Positions 17,999 through 27,808 of a stretch of DNA of 64,000 nucleotides are shown here, piece by piece. The stretch's first letter is position 1. Every line of letters starts with the position of its first letter. The stretch comes from Posidoniimonas corsicana (GTDB lineage: Bacteria > Planctomycetota > Planctomycetia > Pirellulales > Lacipirellulaceae). The notes under the pieces are model-generated. The model ran no database searches. It was not told the DNA's origin and saw only the letters and a program-made list of their open reading frames with translations. The translations under genes were made by a program, and so were the position numbers. Location: assembly GCF_007859765.1 (NCBI RefSeq), contig NZ_SIHJ01000002.1, positions 186,001 to 250,000 of the forward strand. The letters are read 5' to 3'.

Positions 17999-18301
17999 CT
18001 AGCAAGGCAGAACTTGTGGCGCGGCGGTGTGCACGCCGACCGCGGGCGGCCCGAGGTCCGGAGACGGGCCGGCGATCAACGCCCCGACAAACATCAGGAC
18101 GGCGCCCGCTACGTTAATCAGAAACGGCTTGGCCGCCTTGTTCCAGTGCATGATGACAAACACCAGCGCGGCAAACGGGATGAACAGGCTCAGCAGCCCC
18201 CAGACGATGCTCTCCTGGAAGGCCACGACCAGCACCCAGATGCCGCCCACGATGGCCACAATCGCCCCCACGCCCATCAGTAACGAACCGATCACACCCA
18301 T
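17999..18301 (-). CDS. small multi-pass membrane protein, 100 aa
   Basis: Begins MGVIGSLLMGVGAIVAIVGG and shows three hydrophobic helices (about 5-28, 34-52, 62-80), followed by a Pro-rich tail (GPSPDLGPPAVGVHTAAP). Three-helix small membrane proteins of this form are common; none has a known function I can name. The ribosome site CGAAGGAGTTTCTG precedes the ATG at 18301. Upstream neighbour on the same strand is the exported protein at 18464-18976. Confidence 0.72.
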   Translation of the reverse strand: MGVIGSLLMGVGAIVAIVGGIWVLVVAFQESIVWGLLSLFIPFAALVFVIMHWNKAAKPFLINVAGAVLMFVGALIAGPSPDLGPPAVGVHTAAPQVLPC

Positions 18302-18463
18302 CAGAAACTCCTTCGTGTAAGGGTTAGTGACGCCGGCCCCACGGACGCGGCGTTCAGTGCGCCTCCCGTCCTCCGCGAACGCGACGACGCGGGTCGGCGA
18401 AGGTATCCCAACGCCCCATGACGGGCGTTGTGTTGGTCTGACCGCGTATTCGTCGCAGGGTTG

Positions 18464-18976
18464 TCAATCTTGCCCCGGCTCGGGGACATCCCGCTCGCTG
18501 ATGGCTGCCGCGATCCGCGACACGGCATTGAACCTGTTTGACACTCCGAAGTCGAACTCCAGCTCCGGCAGCATGGTCGGGGTAGCGCCCAGGCGGATGT
18601 AGCGGATCGCTTCCTTGTGCACCGCGGCGCCGAGCAGCTCTTGCTGCTCGTTGTAAACGGCCAACGAGATCCAGTAGTCGACCTCGCTGTACTGCACAAC
18701 CGCGGCGTGGACCTTCGCCCGCAAACGGCTGTCGGCGTCGAGGGTCAGCCGGCACTTGCCGAGGCTGACCAGGCTGAACCTGGCGCCGCCCTGCACCACC
18801 GGCGACGATTGCATCGACAGCGAGAACTCTTTGTCGAGCTCCACATCGAACATGCCCGGCATCGCCCGCGGCGGTCCGGTGTCCTTAGCGGGCGCGCCGT
18901 GCACGGCGTTGCCGCCTACCGCGAGACCCGCCGCTGCGAGTAGCGTTCGTCGATTCACTGCGCGACCTCCAATCAA
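18464..18976 (-). CDS. exported hypothetical protein with Tat-like leader, 170 aa
   Basis: The N-terminus VNRRTLLAAAGLAVGGNAVHG has a twin-arginine followed by a hydrophobic stretch and an Ala/Gly-rich cleavage region, so a Tat-type leader is possible (the motif is short: N-R-R-T-L-L). The body is a beta-rich domain (FDVELDKEFSLSM, RLTLDADSRLRAKVHAAVVQ, YWISLAVYNEQQELLGAAVH) with no recognised catalytic residues. The ATG at 18976 is used; a GTG six codons later is equally placed. Function unknown. Confidence 0.65.
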   Translation of the reverse strand: MIGGRAVNRRTLLAAAGLAVGGNAVHGAPAKDTGPPRAMPGMFDVELDKEFSLSMQSSPVVQGGARFSLVSLGKCRLTLDADSRLRAKVHAAVVQYSEVDYWISLAVYNEQQELLGAAVHKEAIRYIRLGATPTMLPELEFDFGVSNRFNAVSRIAAAISERDVPEPGQD

Positions 18977-19020
18977 GGATACGAACCGCGGCGCGCCCGT
19001 TGCTGCGACTCTGACGGGCG

Positions 19021-19218
19021 TCAGGACCGCTGCGTCCGTTCAGCCTGCTGCGCTCGCGAGGCCAGCACGCTGATCGGCACAAACCACACGGCGACCATCA
19101 GGTACGTGACGGTCTGGTTCCACGGCGTCCCTTCCGTTAGCCGGTCGAGGACGACGATCGCCGTGGCGAACAACAACGATAGCGCAAGGATCCAGACAAC
19201 GGTGTGCTTAAGCTGCAT
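19021..19218 (-). CDS. small two-helix membrane protein, 65 aa
   Basis: MQLKHTVVWILALSLLFATA begins a first membrane helix (about 5-23), a short polar loop (DRLTEGTPWNQT) follows, then a second helix (VTYLMVAVWFVPISVLA) and a short charged tail. The ATG at 19218 has AGGAGTCCCCGGTA before it, a good ribosome site. Function not recognised. Lies upstream of the exported protein at 18464-18976 on the same strand, 44 bp away. Confidence 0.65.
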   Translation of the reverse strand: MQLKHTVVWILALSLLFATAIVVLDRLTEGTPWNQTVTYLMVAVWFVPISVLASRAQQAERTQRS

Positions 19219-19344
19219 TACCGGGGACTCCTAAATGAGAAGAGAGGAGCACGTGCCGCGGAAGCCAATCAGAGAAGACGCCCCCATTCTACCACCCGTC
19301 CGGGCGGGCGCCAGCGCGCGTTTCTACCGGGTCGAGGCGGGCCG

Positions 19345-19839
19345 CTACGCCCGCTCAGCCCGGAGCACGGCCCGCAGCTGCTGGTCCCGGGCGAGGTCCC
19401 CCGGCGTCTGGCCGCTCTTGTTGGTCGCCTGGGGGTCGGCGCCGTGGGCGAGGAGCAGCTCTGCCAGCCGGATCGCGGCGTCGGTCTTGCCGGCGGTGGC
19501 CGGCGCTCCGGAGCTGACGGCGGTGCGGTGCAGCGGCGTGGCGCGGCTCCGTTTATCAGCGGCGTTCACGTCCGCGCCATGGGTGATGAGTTCCTCCGCG
19601 GCAGCCGGCGACCGGAACCGGACCGCGCGGTGCAGCGGCGTCACGCCGTTCTTGTCGGCCTCGTTCACCGGAACGCCGGCGCCGATCAGCAGCCTGATGG
19701 CCTCCCGCTGCGCGGAAGGGTCGGGATCATACGCGGAGCTCGCCGCGAGCAGCCCGCCGGCGGCATCGTGCCCGGCGGCGATCAGCCGCTTTAGGTCGGC
19801 GATCCGGAGCTCAAACGCGGCCTCTTGCAGCTCGTTCAT
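19345..19839 (-). CDS. ankyrin repeat protein, 164 aa
   Basis: Cytoplasmic protein of about three to four ankyrin repeats: residues about 50-70 (AIRLLIGAGVPVNEADKNG), 66-98 (VTPLHRAVRFRSPAAAEELI, then THGADVNAADKRS) and 100-145 (ATPLHRTAV, LAELLLAHGADPQATNKSG). The canonical TPLHxA and LLxxGADxN elements are clear. It has no signal peptide. Ankyrin proteins mediate protein-protein binding; the partner is unknown. Same strand as, and 33 bp downstream of, the DUF4340 gene stop, so possibly the last gene of that cluster. Confidence 0.88.
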   Translation of the reverse strand: MNELQEAAFELRIADLKRLIAAGHDAAGGLLAASSAYDPDPSAQREAIRLLIGAGVPVNEADKNGVTPLHRAVRFRSPAAAEELITHGADVNAADKRSRATPLHRTAVSSGAPATAGKTDAAIRLAELLLAHGADPQATNKSGQTPGDLARDQQLRAVLRAERA

Positions 19840-19872
19840 GGGATGCCGCCTAGGGGTGCCGCGGAGGGAGCA

Positions 19873-21816
19873 CTAGCCCTGAGGCTGCTCTTCGCCTGCT
19901 GACTCGTCGGCAGTTGACCCGTCGGCTGCGGGTTGTTCGCTTGCCGGCTCGCTGGCTGCAGGCTCGTCGCTCGAAGCCTCTTCGCCTGTCGGCTCGCCGG
20001 TTGTCGCCTCTTCGCCTGTCGGCTCATCGGTTGTCGCCTCTTCGCCTGTCGGCTCATCGGTTGTCGCCTCTTCGCCTGTCGGCTCATCGGTTGTCGCCTC
20101 TTCGCCTGTCGGCTCATCGGAGGCAGCGGGCTGGTCGGCGGGCGGAGCGCCGAGGCCGCCGAAGTTGGGCATCCCGGGGATGGCCGAACCCGCGGTGCCG
20201 AGGGGGCTGGCGTCCGACTCGCCGCCGTCGTCTTCGTCGGCGTCCTTCTGCTTGATCACGTCGTCGCGACTGAGGTGGATCTTCTTGAAGACGTCGTTCG
20301 AGATCACGTAGTACCAGTCACCGAAGCGGGCGTTCAGGTCCGAGACCTTCTGCTTGCCCTCGGCGACCTTGTCGGCGTACTCGTCCAGCTTGCGCTGGTT
20401 GCGTTGCTCGATCTCCTTCCGCTCTGCGGTCAGCTCCTCGGTCGACGCGTCCGGCTCGGCGTCGGCTTCCTCACCGCCGTCGTCGTTGCCCTCGCTTTCC
20501 TCGGAGGGCTCTTCGGGCTGCTGCTCGACGTCGCCCTCGGCGTCGTCGGTCGGGTCGCCGGACTCCTCCTGGGCCTCCGCTTCCTGGACGGTCTCGGGGA
20601 GCTCGGGCAGGTCCTCCAGCTCGGGCTTGGCGATGGCGTCCTCGTTGAAGCGGGCCATGACGAACAGGTAGCGGTTGACGGCCTCACGCTCGGCGTCGCC
20701 CTCGGCGGGGGCCGCGCCGGTTTCGACCTGGGGGTTGCCGAAGCGGAGCACGTACTCGACGCCGTCCTTCATGGTGCAGATCACCTCGCCCGAGCTGGCC
20801 AGCAGGTCGGACGCGCCGGACTGCGTGCCCACGGGGGCGAAGCCGCGCTGGATGAGGCTCAGCAGCGCCTCGTTGTCGCGCATGAAATCTTCGCCGGCCT
20901 TGAGGTCCTTCGACAGGCCGGCGGGCTTCTTCGCGACGTCGACGATCCGCAGGTCGTCCAGCGCGTTCTTGAGGTCGCCCAGCTTGTCGGCGTTCAGTTC
21001 CTGGTCCTCGCCAAGGGTGAACTCCTCGAACACGCCGCGGCGGGGGTTGGTGGCCTGCTTGAGGGTGACCGGCGCCCACTTCGAGTCGCTGTCGTCGTAG
21101 CGGAGGGTCATGTCGGTGCGGTAGTCGGTCTCGACGCCCAGGCCCCCCTGCTGGCTCAGGTACATCTCGGCCGAGTAGTCGTTGATCTCAACCTGGGCGA
21201 TGTCCCAGGGGCTGATCTTGAGCAGGTCGTCCTCGATCCAGTCCTCGAACGTGGTGGAGAAGTCCTCCGGGTTGATCTTCACCACGTAGACAAAGTCCTG
21301 GTTGGCGCGGCGGACGAAGTGGTTGCCGTCCGAGTCCTTGACCTCGTGGCCGATGATCAGGTCGACCAGCGGGCCGTCCTCCTCGCCGGTCACGGTGACC
21401 CGGGTCCCCACGCCGGTCTGGCCGGCGTCCAGCTTGGGCGACTCGGGGTCCACCACGCCGTACGTGGCGTGCTCGGCCGGGTTACCGGTCACGACCCGCA
21501 GGATCTCGCGGTCCAGCACGCCGGTGCGGGCCTCGGCCATCTGGGTCTGCGCGTCGGCGGGGTAGCCACCCTTGGACGGGATAGTCCACAAGTTGCCATC
21601 GCGGGCGACTTCAAACTTGCTGAGGCTGGCGGCGTCCTCGTCGAAGCGGGTGATCTTCATCCGGTCCGCCTTGTCGACATCGAAGGCCTTGGTGAGCTGA
21701 CGCCCGACCTCGTCGTCGGCGTTGAACTCGGCCGACTTGGGCACGCTCAGGTAGGCCGCAAGGCAGGCCGCCGCGGCGACGGCCAGGAAGGTGACGGTCT
21801 TGCTCGATTCGTTCAT
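19873..21816 (-). CDS. DUF4340 domain protein with acidic repeat tail
   Basis: 647-aa membrane-anchored protein, single N-terminal helix (TVTFLAVAAAACLAAYLSVP) and a periplasmic region. DUF4340-type core about 40-420: repeated phrases like FEVARDGNLWTIPSKGGYPA, VRRANQDFVYVVKI, LLKISPWDIAQVEI, DLKNALDDLRIVDVAKKPA. A Glu/Asp-rich stretch at about 430-480 and a C-terminal tract of E-P-T-G-E-E-A-T-T-D decapeptides follow. DUF4340 proteins regularly accompany GldF/GldG-type ABC permeases, and this gene is immediately downstream of one (104 bp). Exact function unknown; probably the accessory subunit of that transporter. Confidence 0.88.
   Translation of the reverse strand: MNESSKTVTFLAVAAAACLAAYLSVPKSAEFNADDEVGRQLTKAFDVDKADRMKITRFDEDAASLSKFEVARDGNLWTIPSKGGYPADAQTQMAEARTGVLDREILRVVTGNPAEHATYGVVDPESPKLDAGQTGVGTRVTVTGEEDGPLVDLIIGHEVKDSDGNHFVRRANQDFVYVVKINPEDFSTTFEDWIEDDLLKISPWDIAQVEINDYSAEMYLSQQGGLGVETDYRTDMTLRYDDSDSKWAPVTLKQATNPRRGVFEEFTLGEDQELNADKLGDLKNALDDLRIVDVAKKPAGLSKDLKAGEDFMRDNEALLSLIQRGFAPVGTQSGASDLLASSGEVICTMKDGVEYVLRFGNPQVETGAAPAEGDAEREAVNRYLFVMARFNEDAIAKPELEDLPELPETVQEAEAQEESGDPTDDAEGDVEQQPEEPSEESEGNDDGGEEADAEPDASTEELTAERKEIEQRNQRKLDEYADKVAEGKQKVSDLNARFGDWYYVISNDVFKKIHLSRDDVIKQKDADEDDGGESDASPLGTAGSAIPGMPNFGGLGAPPADQPAASDEPTGEEATTDEPTGEEATTDEPTGEEATTDEPTGEEATTGEPTGEEASSDEPAASEPASEQPAADGSTADESAGEEQPQG
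19981..20120. repeat. 30-bp coding tandem repeat, about 4.7 copies
   Basis: Unit ttcgcctgtcggctcatcgg plus ttgtcgcctc, nearly identical from 19981 to 20120, encoding the decapeptide EEATTDEPTG on the minus strand within the DUF4340 gene. The first unit differs by two bases. Length in multiples of 3 preserves the frame, so copy number can vary without breaking the gene. Confidence 0.9.
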
Positions 21817-21920
21817 GGCTTCTTCAGTGGTTCGTCAGCGGCCGCTTTGGCGGTCAATCAGGTTCGAACTTCTGTGAACTGTGGTGGCTGTGTCGCCCGC
21901 GGGCGCCGGTGGGATTTGCG

Positions 21921-24728
21921 TCAGGCGGCCGTGGGGCCCTCTTTCTTGCCTTCCTTGCTCCCGTAACGCAGGCGGCTCTGGGCCACGCCCTCCTTCTCCT
22001 GCTGCCGGCGGTGGAAGAACACCCAGGCGGCCAGCAGGATCGGCAGGATGGGCGGCACCAGCACGGCGGCCATCTTGTAGGATCCCTGCACGCCGCGGAT
22101 CTTGGCCGCCAGCTCGCGCTCGTTCTGGCGGACCTGCGTGTCGCGTTCGTCCTCCAGCCGCTTGATCTTGACGTCGCGTTTGCGGGACTCGCGGATGCGG
22201 GTCTCCTCGAGCAGCAGCTGCTTCTCGATCGGCGAGAGGTCCGTGCGGGACTCGATGGTCGCGATCGCCTTCTCGAAGCTCCGCCCGGCCTCCTCGATCT
22301 GGGCCTTCGCGTCGGCCTGGAACTTCTCTTGTTGCTTCTGCGAGGCCGCGCGGTAGTCGGCGGTCTGCTGCTCGATCTGCTCCAGCGTCCGGTAGTTCTT
22401 GGCCCGCTTCCGCAGCTCGATGAAGCGGTCGTCGCCGGCGAGCGAGTCGAGCGCGTTGAGCACGAACGCCACGTTCTGGATCCGCCACTTCACGACCATG
22501 TCGTCCTCACCGGCGCGACGCAGGTCGAAGAACTGGTCGGACAGGCAGTCGATGTCGGCCACCACCACCGCGTTGAACTTGACCGGCTCCTTCATTTCTT
22601 TCTTCTCGTCGGCCGCGTCTGACTCGGCGGTCAGCTCCTCCTGGGCCTTGGCCAGCTCCTCGTCGCTGACGCTCTCCTCGAGCTGCAGGTCCTCGTCCTC
22701 GGCCACGGTGCCGCGGACGTGGGCGGCCAGGATGTACGACTTGCCGGTCGGGCGGTGGGCGGGGGTCAGGTCGCCGCTCATCAGGATCGGCCCCGGCGAG
22801 GACGCCGGCACCACGCCGGTCTGGTCACCGGTGACCGCCAGGTTGGTGAAAGTGACGTCCTCGCGGCCCATGTTGCTGAGGCCGCCGGCGTAGAAGAACA
22901 GCAGCTGGTTCAGCCCGGAGCTGATCGGGTCATCGGTGCTGAACGGGTGCAGCGCGCCGTTGTTGCCATCGATGAACACCCACTGGGGGTTCCAGTACGC
23001 GCCGAACACCGGGTAGGGGTTGTACCCCTGCCAAACCAGCTCGGCGCCGTTGAGCCGCACGCCGAGTACGTCCCACAACTGGTTGATGTCGCCCTTGGGC
23101 TCGGGCTGCCCGCCGCCGAACATCGCCATCGGACCGCCGGCCTGCTTGGGCTGCGCGGTGCCGGGCACGCCGGCGATCATGCCGGGCAGCGGGTCCTCGA
23201 AGATCGCCACCGGCTGGCCGGAGCGGACGAACTCGACGAAGTTGACCATCGCTTCCGGGCTCAGCGAGCTGGGCTGCACGGCCAGCAGCACGTCGACCTT
23301 CTCGGTGATCGGGTTGGCCGGGTCGATCTCGACCAGGTCGTACTGCTTCTTGAGCTCGGTGATGATGAGGGCCTCCTCGGTGGGGCCCTGCATGGTGAAG
23401 CCGCCCATCAGGGGCGCGTCGGTCTTCAGCACGCCGACCTTCTTGCGTTCCTGCTGCGCGACGGTCGCGATCGAGCGGACCAGCTCGTACTCCACCGGCA
23501 CGCCGCGGTCGAAGAACGGCACAACCACCTTGTCCAGGCCGCTGGTGATCGCGGCGCCCATGAAGATCTCCTCCTGGGACTGCGCGCCCTGCACGGTGCT
23601 GATCACCTCGCGGGGCTCGATGCCGTAGGCCTGCTCGGCCACGGTGGCCTCCTCGCTGTAGACCTCGATCTGGTTGATGTTGGCCTGGACCTTGCCGCCG
23701 GAGATCGACTCGAGCTCCTGCAGCGTGCTCAGCAGCTCGCGTTTCTGTTTGGCGTACTCCGCGGGCACGGTGGGGCTGACGAACACGTCGACCTTGACCG
23801 GTTTGACCTCATCGTCGCGGCCGAGCTCACGCACCAGCGTGCGGCTGCTATCCGCCAGCGAGTTGATCTCGCCCTCGGTGGCGTCGAAGCGGAACAGGTT
23901 GTTGTTGGACAGGAAGATGTTGACGGCGCCGACGGTCACCAGCAGCGCGAGCGTGCGGAGGAAGAAGTGCGACCCGAGCGACTCGCCCTGCTCGCTGCCG
24001 GCCCAGTGGCGGCGGCCGATCAGCACCATGCAGAGGTACAACGCGACCAGCGCGATGCTGACGAAGTACACGATGCCGCTGAGCGTCACGACGCCGCGGG
24101 AGAAGTCCGCGAACTGCTCGGCCGCGCTCCATTGGCGGATCGCCTGCACGACCGTGCGGTTGGAGATGAACGCGTCCGCCTGCCCGGCCAGCGCCAGCGG
24201 TAGGTTGAACAGCATGCCCAGGATAAAGCCGACTGTCAGGTTGCTGGTCAGGAACGACGCCACCATGCCGATGCCCAGCATCGCGACGCCCACCAAGAAG
24301 TACCCCAGGTAGGTGCACAGGAACTGCCCCACGTCCGGCGAGCCGAGGCCGTAGGAGAACACCAGGAAGATGGAGAACATCGAGAACAGCAGCGCGACCA
24401 GGAAGATCGCCACGCCCGCCTTGAACTTGCCAAGCACCACGTCGAAGTCGCTGGCGGGCAGCGTCAGCAGCAGCTCGTCGGTGCCCTGCCGCCGCTCCTC
24501 CGCCCAGATGCTCATCGTGATCGCCGGGATGAAGATGATCAGGATGAACGGCATCCACTCGCTGAGCTGGTCGAGGTTCGCCAGGTTGTTGCTGAAGAAC
24601 GCCGGTGGCCAGAACGCGGCCACCGAGCTCAGCACCACGAACACGCCGATAAAGACGTAGCCCGTCGGGTTCGAGAAGTAGCTGATGAAGTCGCGTTTGA
24701 AGATCGCTTTGATAACGGTCGGGTTCAT
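21921..24728 (-). CDS. GldF-GldG fusion, ABC transporter permease plus auxiliary domain
   Basis: 935-aa fusion. Residues 1-250 are an ABC-2-type permease (GldF-like), with six helices and MNPTVIKAIFKRDFISYFSN and IWAEERRQGTDELLLTLPAS. A seventh helix near 265 leads to the GldG-like auxiliary domain (about 300-670: VDVFVSPTVPAEY, VFDKVVVPFFDRGVPVEYEL-like strands, VQPSSLSPEAMVNFVEFV). It ends with a charged coiled coil (about 770-875) and a final helix (AAVLVPPILPILLAAWVFF). Gld proteins were named for Bacteroidetes gliding; planctomycetes carry them without gliding. It lies between the ATPase gene (92 bp upstream) and the DUF4340 gene, forming one transporter operon. Substrate unknown. Confidence 0.92.
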   Translation of the reverse strand: MNPTVIKAIFKRDFISYFSNPTGYVFIGVFVVLSSVAAFWPPAFFSNNLANLDQLSEWMPFILIIFIPAITMSIWAEERRQGTDELLLTLPASDFDVVLGKFKAGVAIFLVALLFSMFSIFLVFSYGLGSPDVGQFLCTYLGYFLVGVAMLGIGMVASFLTSNLTVGFILGMLFNLPLALAGQADAFISNRTVVQAIRQWSAAEQFADFSRGVVTLSGIVYFVSIALVALYLCMVLIGRRHWAGSEQGESLGSHFFLRTLALLVTVGAVNIFLSNNNLFRFDATEGEINSLADSSRTLVRELGRDDEVKPVKVDVFVSPTVPAEYAKQKRELLSTLQELESISGGKVQANINQIEVYSEEATVAEQAYGIEPREVISTVQGAQSQEEIFMGAAITSGLDKVVVPFFDRGVPVEYELVRSIATVAQQERKKVGVLKTDAPLMGGFTMQGPTEEALIITELKKQYDLVEIDPANPITEKVDVLLAVQPSSLSPEAMVNFVEFVRSGQPVAIFEDPLPGMIAGVPGTAQPKQAGGPMAMFGGGQPEPKGDINQLWDVLGVRLNGAELVWQGYNPYPVFGAYWNPQWVFIDGNNGALHPFSTDDPISSGLNQLLFFYAGGLSNMGREDVTFTNLAVTGDQTGVVPASSPGPILMSGDLTPAHRPTGKSYILAAHVRGTVAEDEDLQLEESVSDEELAKAQEELTAESDAADEKKEMKEPVKFNAVVVADIDCLSDQFFDLRRAGEDDMVVKWRIQNVAFVLNALDSLAGDDRFIELRKRAKNYRTLEQIEQQTADYRAASQKQQEKFQADAKAQIEEAGRSFEKAIATIESRTDLSPIEKQLLLEETRIRESRKRDVKIKRLEDERDTQVRQNERELAAKIRGVQGSYKMAAVLVPPILPILLAAWVFFHRRQQEKEGVAQSRLRYGSKEGKKEGPTAA

Positions 24729-24820
24729 GGCTTGGTAGCTGTTAGCTGTTGGCTATTGGCTGTTAGCGGCAGACGGAGGCGCTGTCAGGAGCTCCGAGCA
24801 TCGGCTCGGGGAGCCGATCC

Positions 24821-25579
<759 letters not shown>

Positions 25580-25952
25580 CGACGGGCAGCTCCCTGTGGA
25601 GGTCTCGGTCGGTCTCGTGTGTGGGCGGGGGCGCAACGAGCCGCCCGGGGCACACGCCGTCAGAGGACGGGCGGCCAGCGGAATGCTCACTACGCCTGTG
25701 GCCGGGCAGGACGCCCGGCCGAACCGCTGGGGGCTTCCCGGCGGTAGAAGCCGGGGCGGGCAGCCCCCAGTAAGCCCAGCAGCCTAATCGGTCTGGGCCC
25801 GAATTGTCTATACCGCCCTACTCTTACAGGCTTCTTTGGCTACGCACGGGCCGCCGGGAGGGTTCGGGGCAGCGGGTATCGGGCTTGGGGCGCCGGGATT
25901 CAGAAGAAGAGGAGCGTGAGAGCGCGCCTCTCCGAGACCCGAGACCCGACCC
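25580..25952. other. 373-bp intergenic stretch with paired hairpins
   Basis: Between nadB (ends 25953) and the ABC ATPase gene. It holds a hairpin at 25700-25720 (GGCCGGGC, 5-nt loop, GCCCGGCC) directly followed by a larger imperfect hairpin at 25727-25770 with outer stem CTGGGGGC/GCCCCCAG and inner CCCGGC/GCCGGG. These may end the nadB transcript; no T-run is present. The rest shows nothing recognisable. Confidence 0.6.
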
Positions 25953-27608
25953 CTACAACGGCTCGTCCAGCCGCGAGGCGATCTGCCCCTGCTCCAGCCG
26001 CAGCAGGATCCGCCGCCGCCAGGCCGGGTCGGTCTCCGGAAAATCAGTCCGCAGGTGCACGCCCCGCGACTCGGTCCGCTGGCGGGCGGCGTGGATCATC
26101 AGCTCCGCCACGACCAGCATGTTCTGCAGCTCCCAGCCGGCCGGGTCGATCAGCTGGCGGGGCAGCACGTACCGCCGCCAGCTCTCGAGGTTGCCGTCGG
26201 CCTCGTCCAGCCCACCCTGGTCCCGCCACACGCTGGCCCGCCGCCACATGAGCGCCTTGAGCGAATTGCGTATGTCCTGCAGGTCCAGGAGCTCCGCCTT
26301 CGGCTCGACAGCCGGGTTCTCGAGCGGGATGGCGCGGAAGCTGTCGTCCTCGCCGAGCGCGGCGTCGCACGCGGCGCGGCCGGCCCGCGCGCCGTACACC
26401 AGCCCCTCCAGCAGGCTGTTGGACGCCAGCCGGTTGGCGCCGTGCAGGCCGCTGCTGGTCGCCTCGCCCGCGGCCCACAGCCGCGGCAGGCTGGACGCGC
26501 CGTGCTCGTCCACCACCACGCCGCCCAGCATGTAGTGCGCGCCGGGCCGCACCGGGATGCGGTCCTTGGTGATGTCGATGCCGAACTCCAAGCAGGTCTT
26601 GGCGATGCCCGGGAACCGTTGCTTGACGAACGCGGCGTCCAGGTGGCTGAGGTCGAGGTACACGTTCGGGTGCTTGGTTTTCTCCATCTGCGCGACGATC
26701 GCCTGGCTCACCACGTCGCGGGGGGCGAGCTCGGCGCGCTGGTCGTACTCGGGCATGAAGCGGCGGCCCTCGGAGTCGAGCAGCACCGCGCCCTCGCCGC
26801 GCATCGCCTCGGTTACCAGGCTGCGGCTGCTGCCGGCGATGTACAGCACCGTGGGGTGGAACTGCATGAACTCCATATCGGCCAGCTCGGCGCCGGCCCG
26901 AAACGCGATCGCGTGGCCGTCGCCGGTGGCCACCGGCGGATTGGTGGTCTCGCGGAAGATCTGCCCCGCTCCGCCGGTGCAGAGGATGGTCTGCTTGGCC
27001 CAGATGAAGGTCTTGCCGTGGTAGGGGTTCCACACCAGCGCGCCGCGGCACTCCTCCGGACCGTCAGGGCCGGGGTGGGTGAGCAGGTCGATGGTGAACG
27101 TGTTCTGCCACACCTGGGCGCCCATCACCTGCTTGGCGTGGGTCCACATGGCGCGCATGATCTCGCGGCCGGTCGAGTCGCCCAGCGCATGCACAATCCG
27201 GTTGTGGCTGTGCCCCCCCTCGCGGCCGAGCAGCAGGTCGCCGTCGGGCGCGGTGTCGAACCGCGCCCCCCACTCGATGAGCTGACGGATGTGCGCGGGC
27301 GCCTCGCGGACCACCATCTCGACCACCCCGCGGTCGCACAGGTTGGCGCCGGCGGTGAGCGTGTCCTCGACGTGGTTCGAGAAATCGTCGGTGGCGTCCA
27401 GCACGCCGGCGATGCCGCCCTGCGCGTAGGTGCTGTTGGACTCCCGCTCGACGTCCTTCGTGACTATAAGCACCGACAGGTCCGCCGGCGCCTGCATGGC
27501 CGCCCGCAGCCCGGCGATGCCGCCGCCGATCACCAGCACATCGACAAAGTGGTGCGGGATCTTCTTGGGGTGGAACGGGACAAGGTACCGCGGGATCGGC
27601 TGGGGCAT
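25953..27608 (-). CDS. nadB: L-aspartate oxidase
   Basis: 551-aa FAD enzyme of de novo NAD synthesis, oxidising L-aspartate to iminoaspartate for quinolinate synthase. Visible features: FAD dinucleotide site VLVIGGGIAGLRAA (residues about 25-38), STYAQGGIAGV (about 59-69), the active-site block GREGGHSHNRIVHALGDSTG (about 128-147), PTVLYIAG and RGEGAVLLDSEGRRF, and HGANRLASNSLLEGLVYGARAG (about 395-416). Length matches the family (about 530-560). The ATG at 27608 is the natural start. Neighbours give no nadA or nadC. Fumarate reductase flavoprotein is excluded by the overall pattern. Confidence 0.95.
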   Translation of the reverse strand: MPQPIPRYLVPFHPKKIPHHFVDVLVIGGGIAGLRAAMQAPADLSVLIVTKDVERESNSTYAQGGIAGVLDATDDFSNHVEDTLTAGANLCDRGVVEMVVREAPAHIRQLIEWGARFDTAPDGDLLLGREGGHSHNRIVHALGDSTGREIMRAMWTHAKQVMGAQVWQNTFTIDLLTHPGPDGPEECRGALVWNPYHGKTFIWAKQTILCTGGAGQIFRETTNPPVATGDGHAIAFRAGAELADMEFMQFHPTVLYIAGSSRSLVTEAMRGEGAVLLDSEGRRFMPEYDQRAELAPRDVVSQAIVAQMEKTKHPNVYLDLSHLDAAFVKQRFPGIAKTCLEFGIDITKDRIPVRPGAHYMLGGVVVDEHGASSLPRLWAAGEATSSGLHGANRLASNSLLEGLVYGARAGRAACDAALGEDDSFRAIPLENPAVEPKAELLDLQDIRNSLKALMWRRASVWRDQGGLDEADGNLESWRRYVLPRQLIDPAGWELQNMLVVAELMIHAARQRTESRGVHLRTDFPETDPAWRRRILLRLEQGQIASRLDEPL

Positions 27609-27808
27609 GGTCGGATTGCGATGAGGGGGAACGCAGCGTGGGACTACTAGTTGACCATAGTAGCACTCCCTCCCCTAGCCCAGGGCGGTCGCCGTGTGAA
27701 GCTGGGCGTGCGGCCGCGGCACTTCAGCGCCCTTTCACGCCCAGCGCCCAGGACCTACATTCGGTGACTCGATGCATCGCCGCTGGGCAGCCTGCTGGAG
27801 CCACTCCA

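Noticed and set aside
19981-20120. Possible CRISPR-like direct repeats
   Set aside because: The 30-bp units are contiguous with no unique spacers and are in frame in a coding region.
21852-21866. tRNA T-loop-like ggttcgaac
   Set aside because: No matching acceptor, D or anticodon arm around it.
19933-21966. 677-codon plus-strand open frame
   Set aside because: Antisense to the DUF4340 gene, repeats FACRL-GCRL because of the 30-bp repeat.
24733-24768. tagctgttagctgttggcta-type direct repeats before the GldFG start
   Set aside because: Short and irregular; common slippage sequence, no sign of function.
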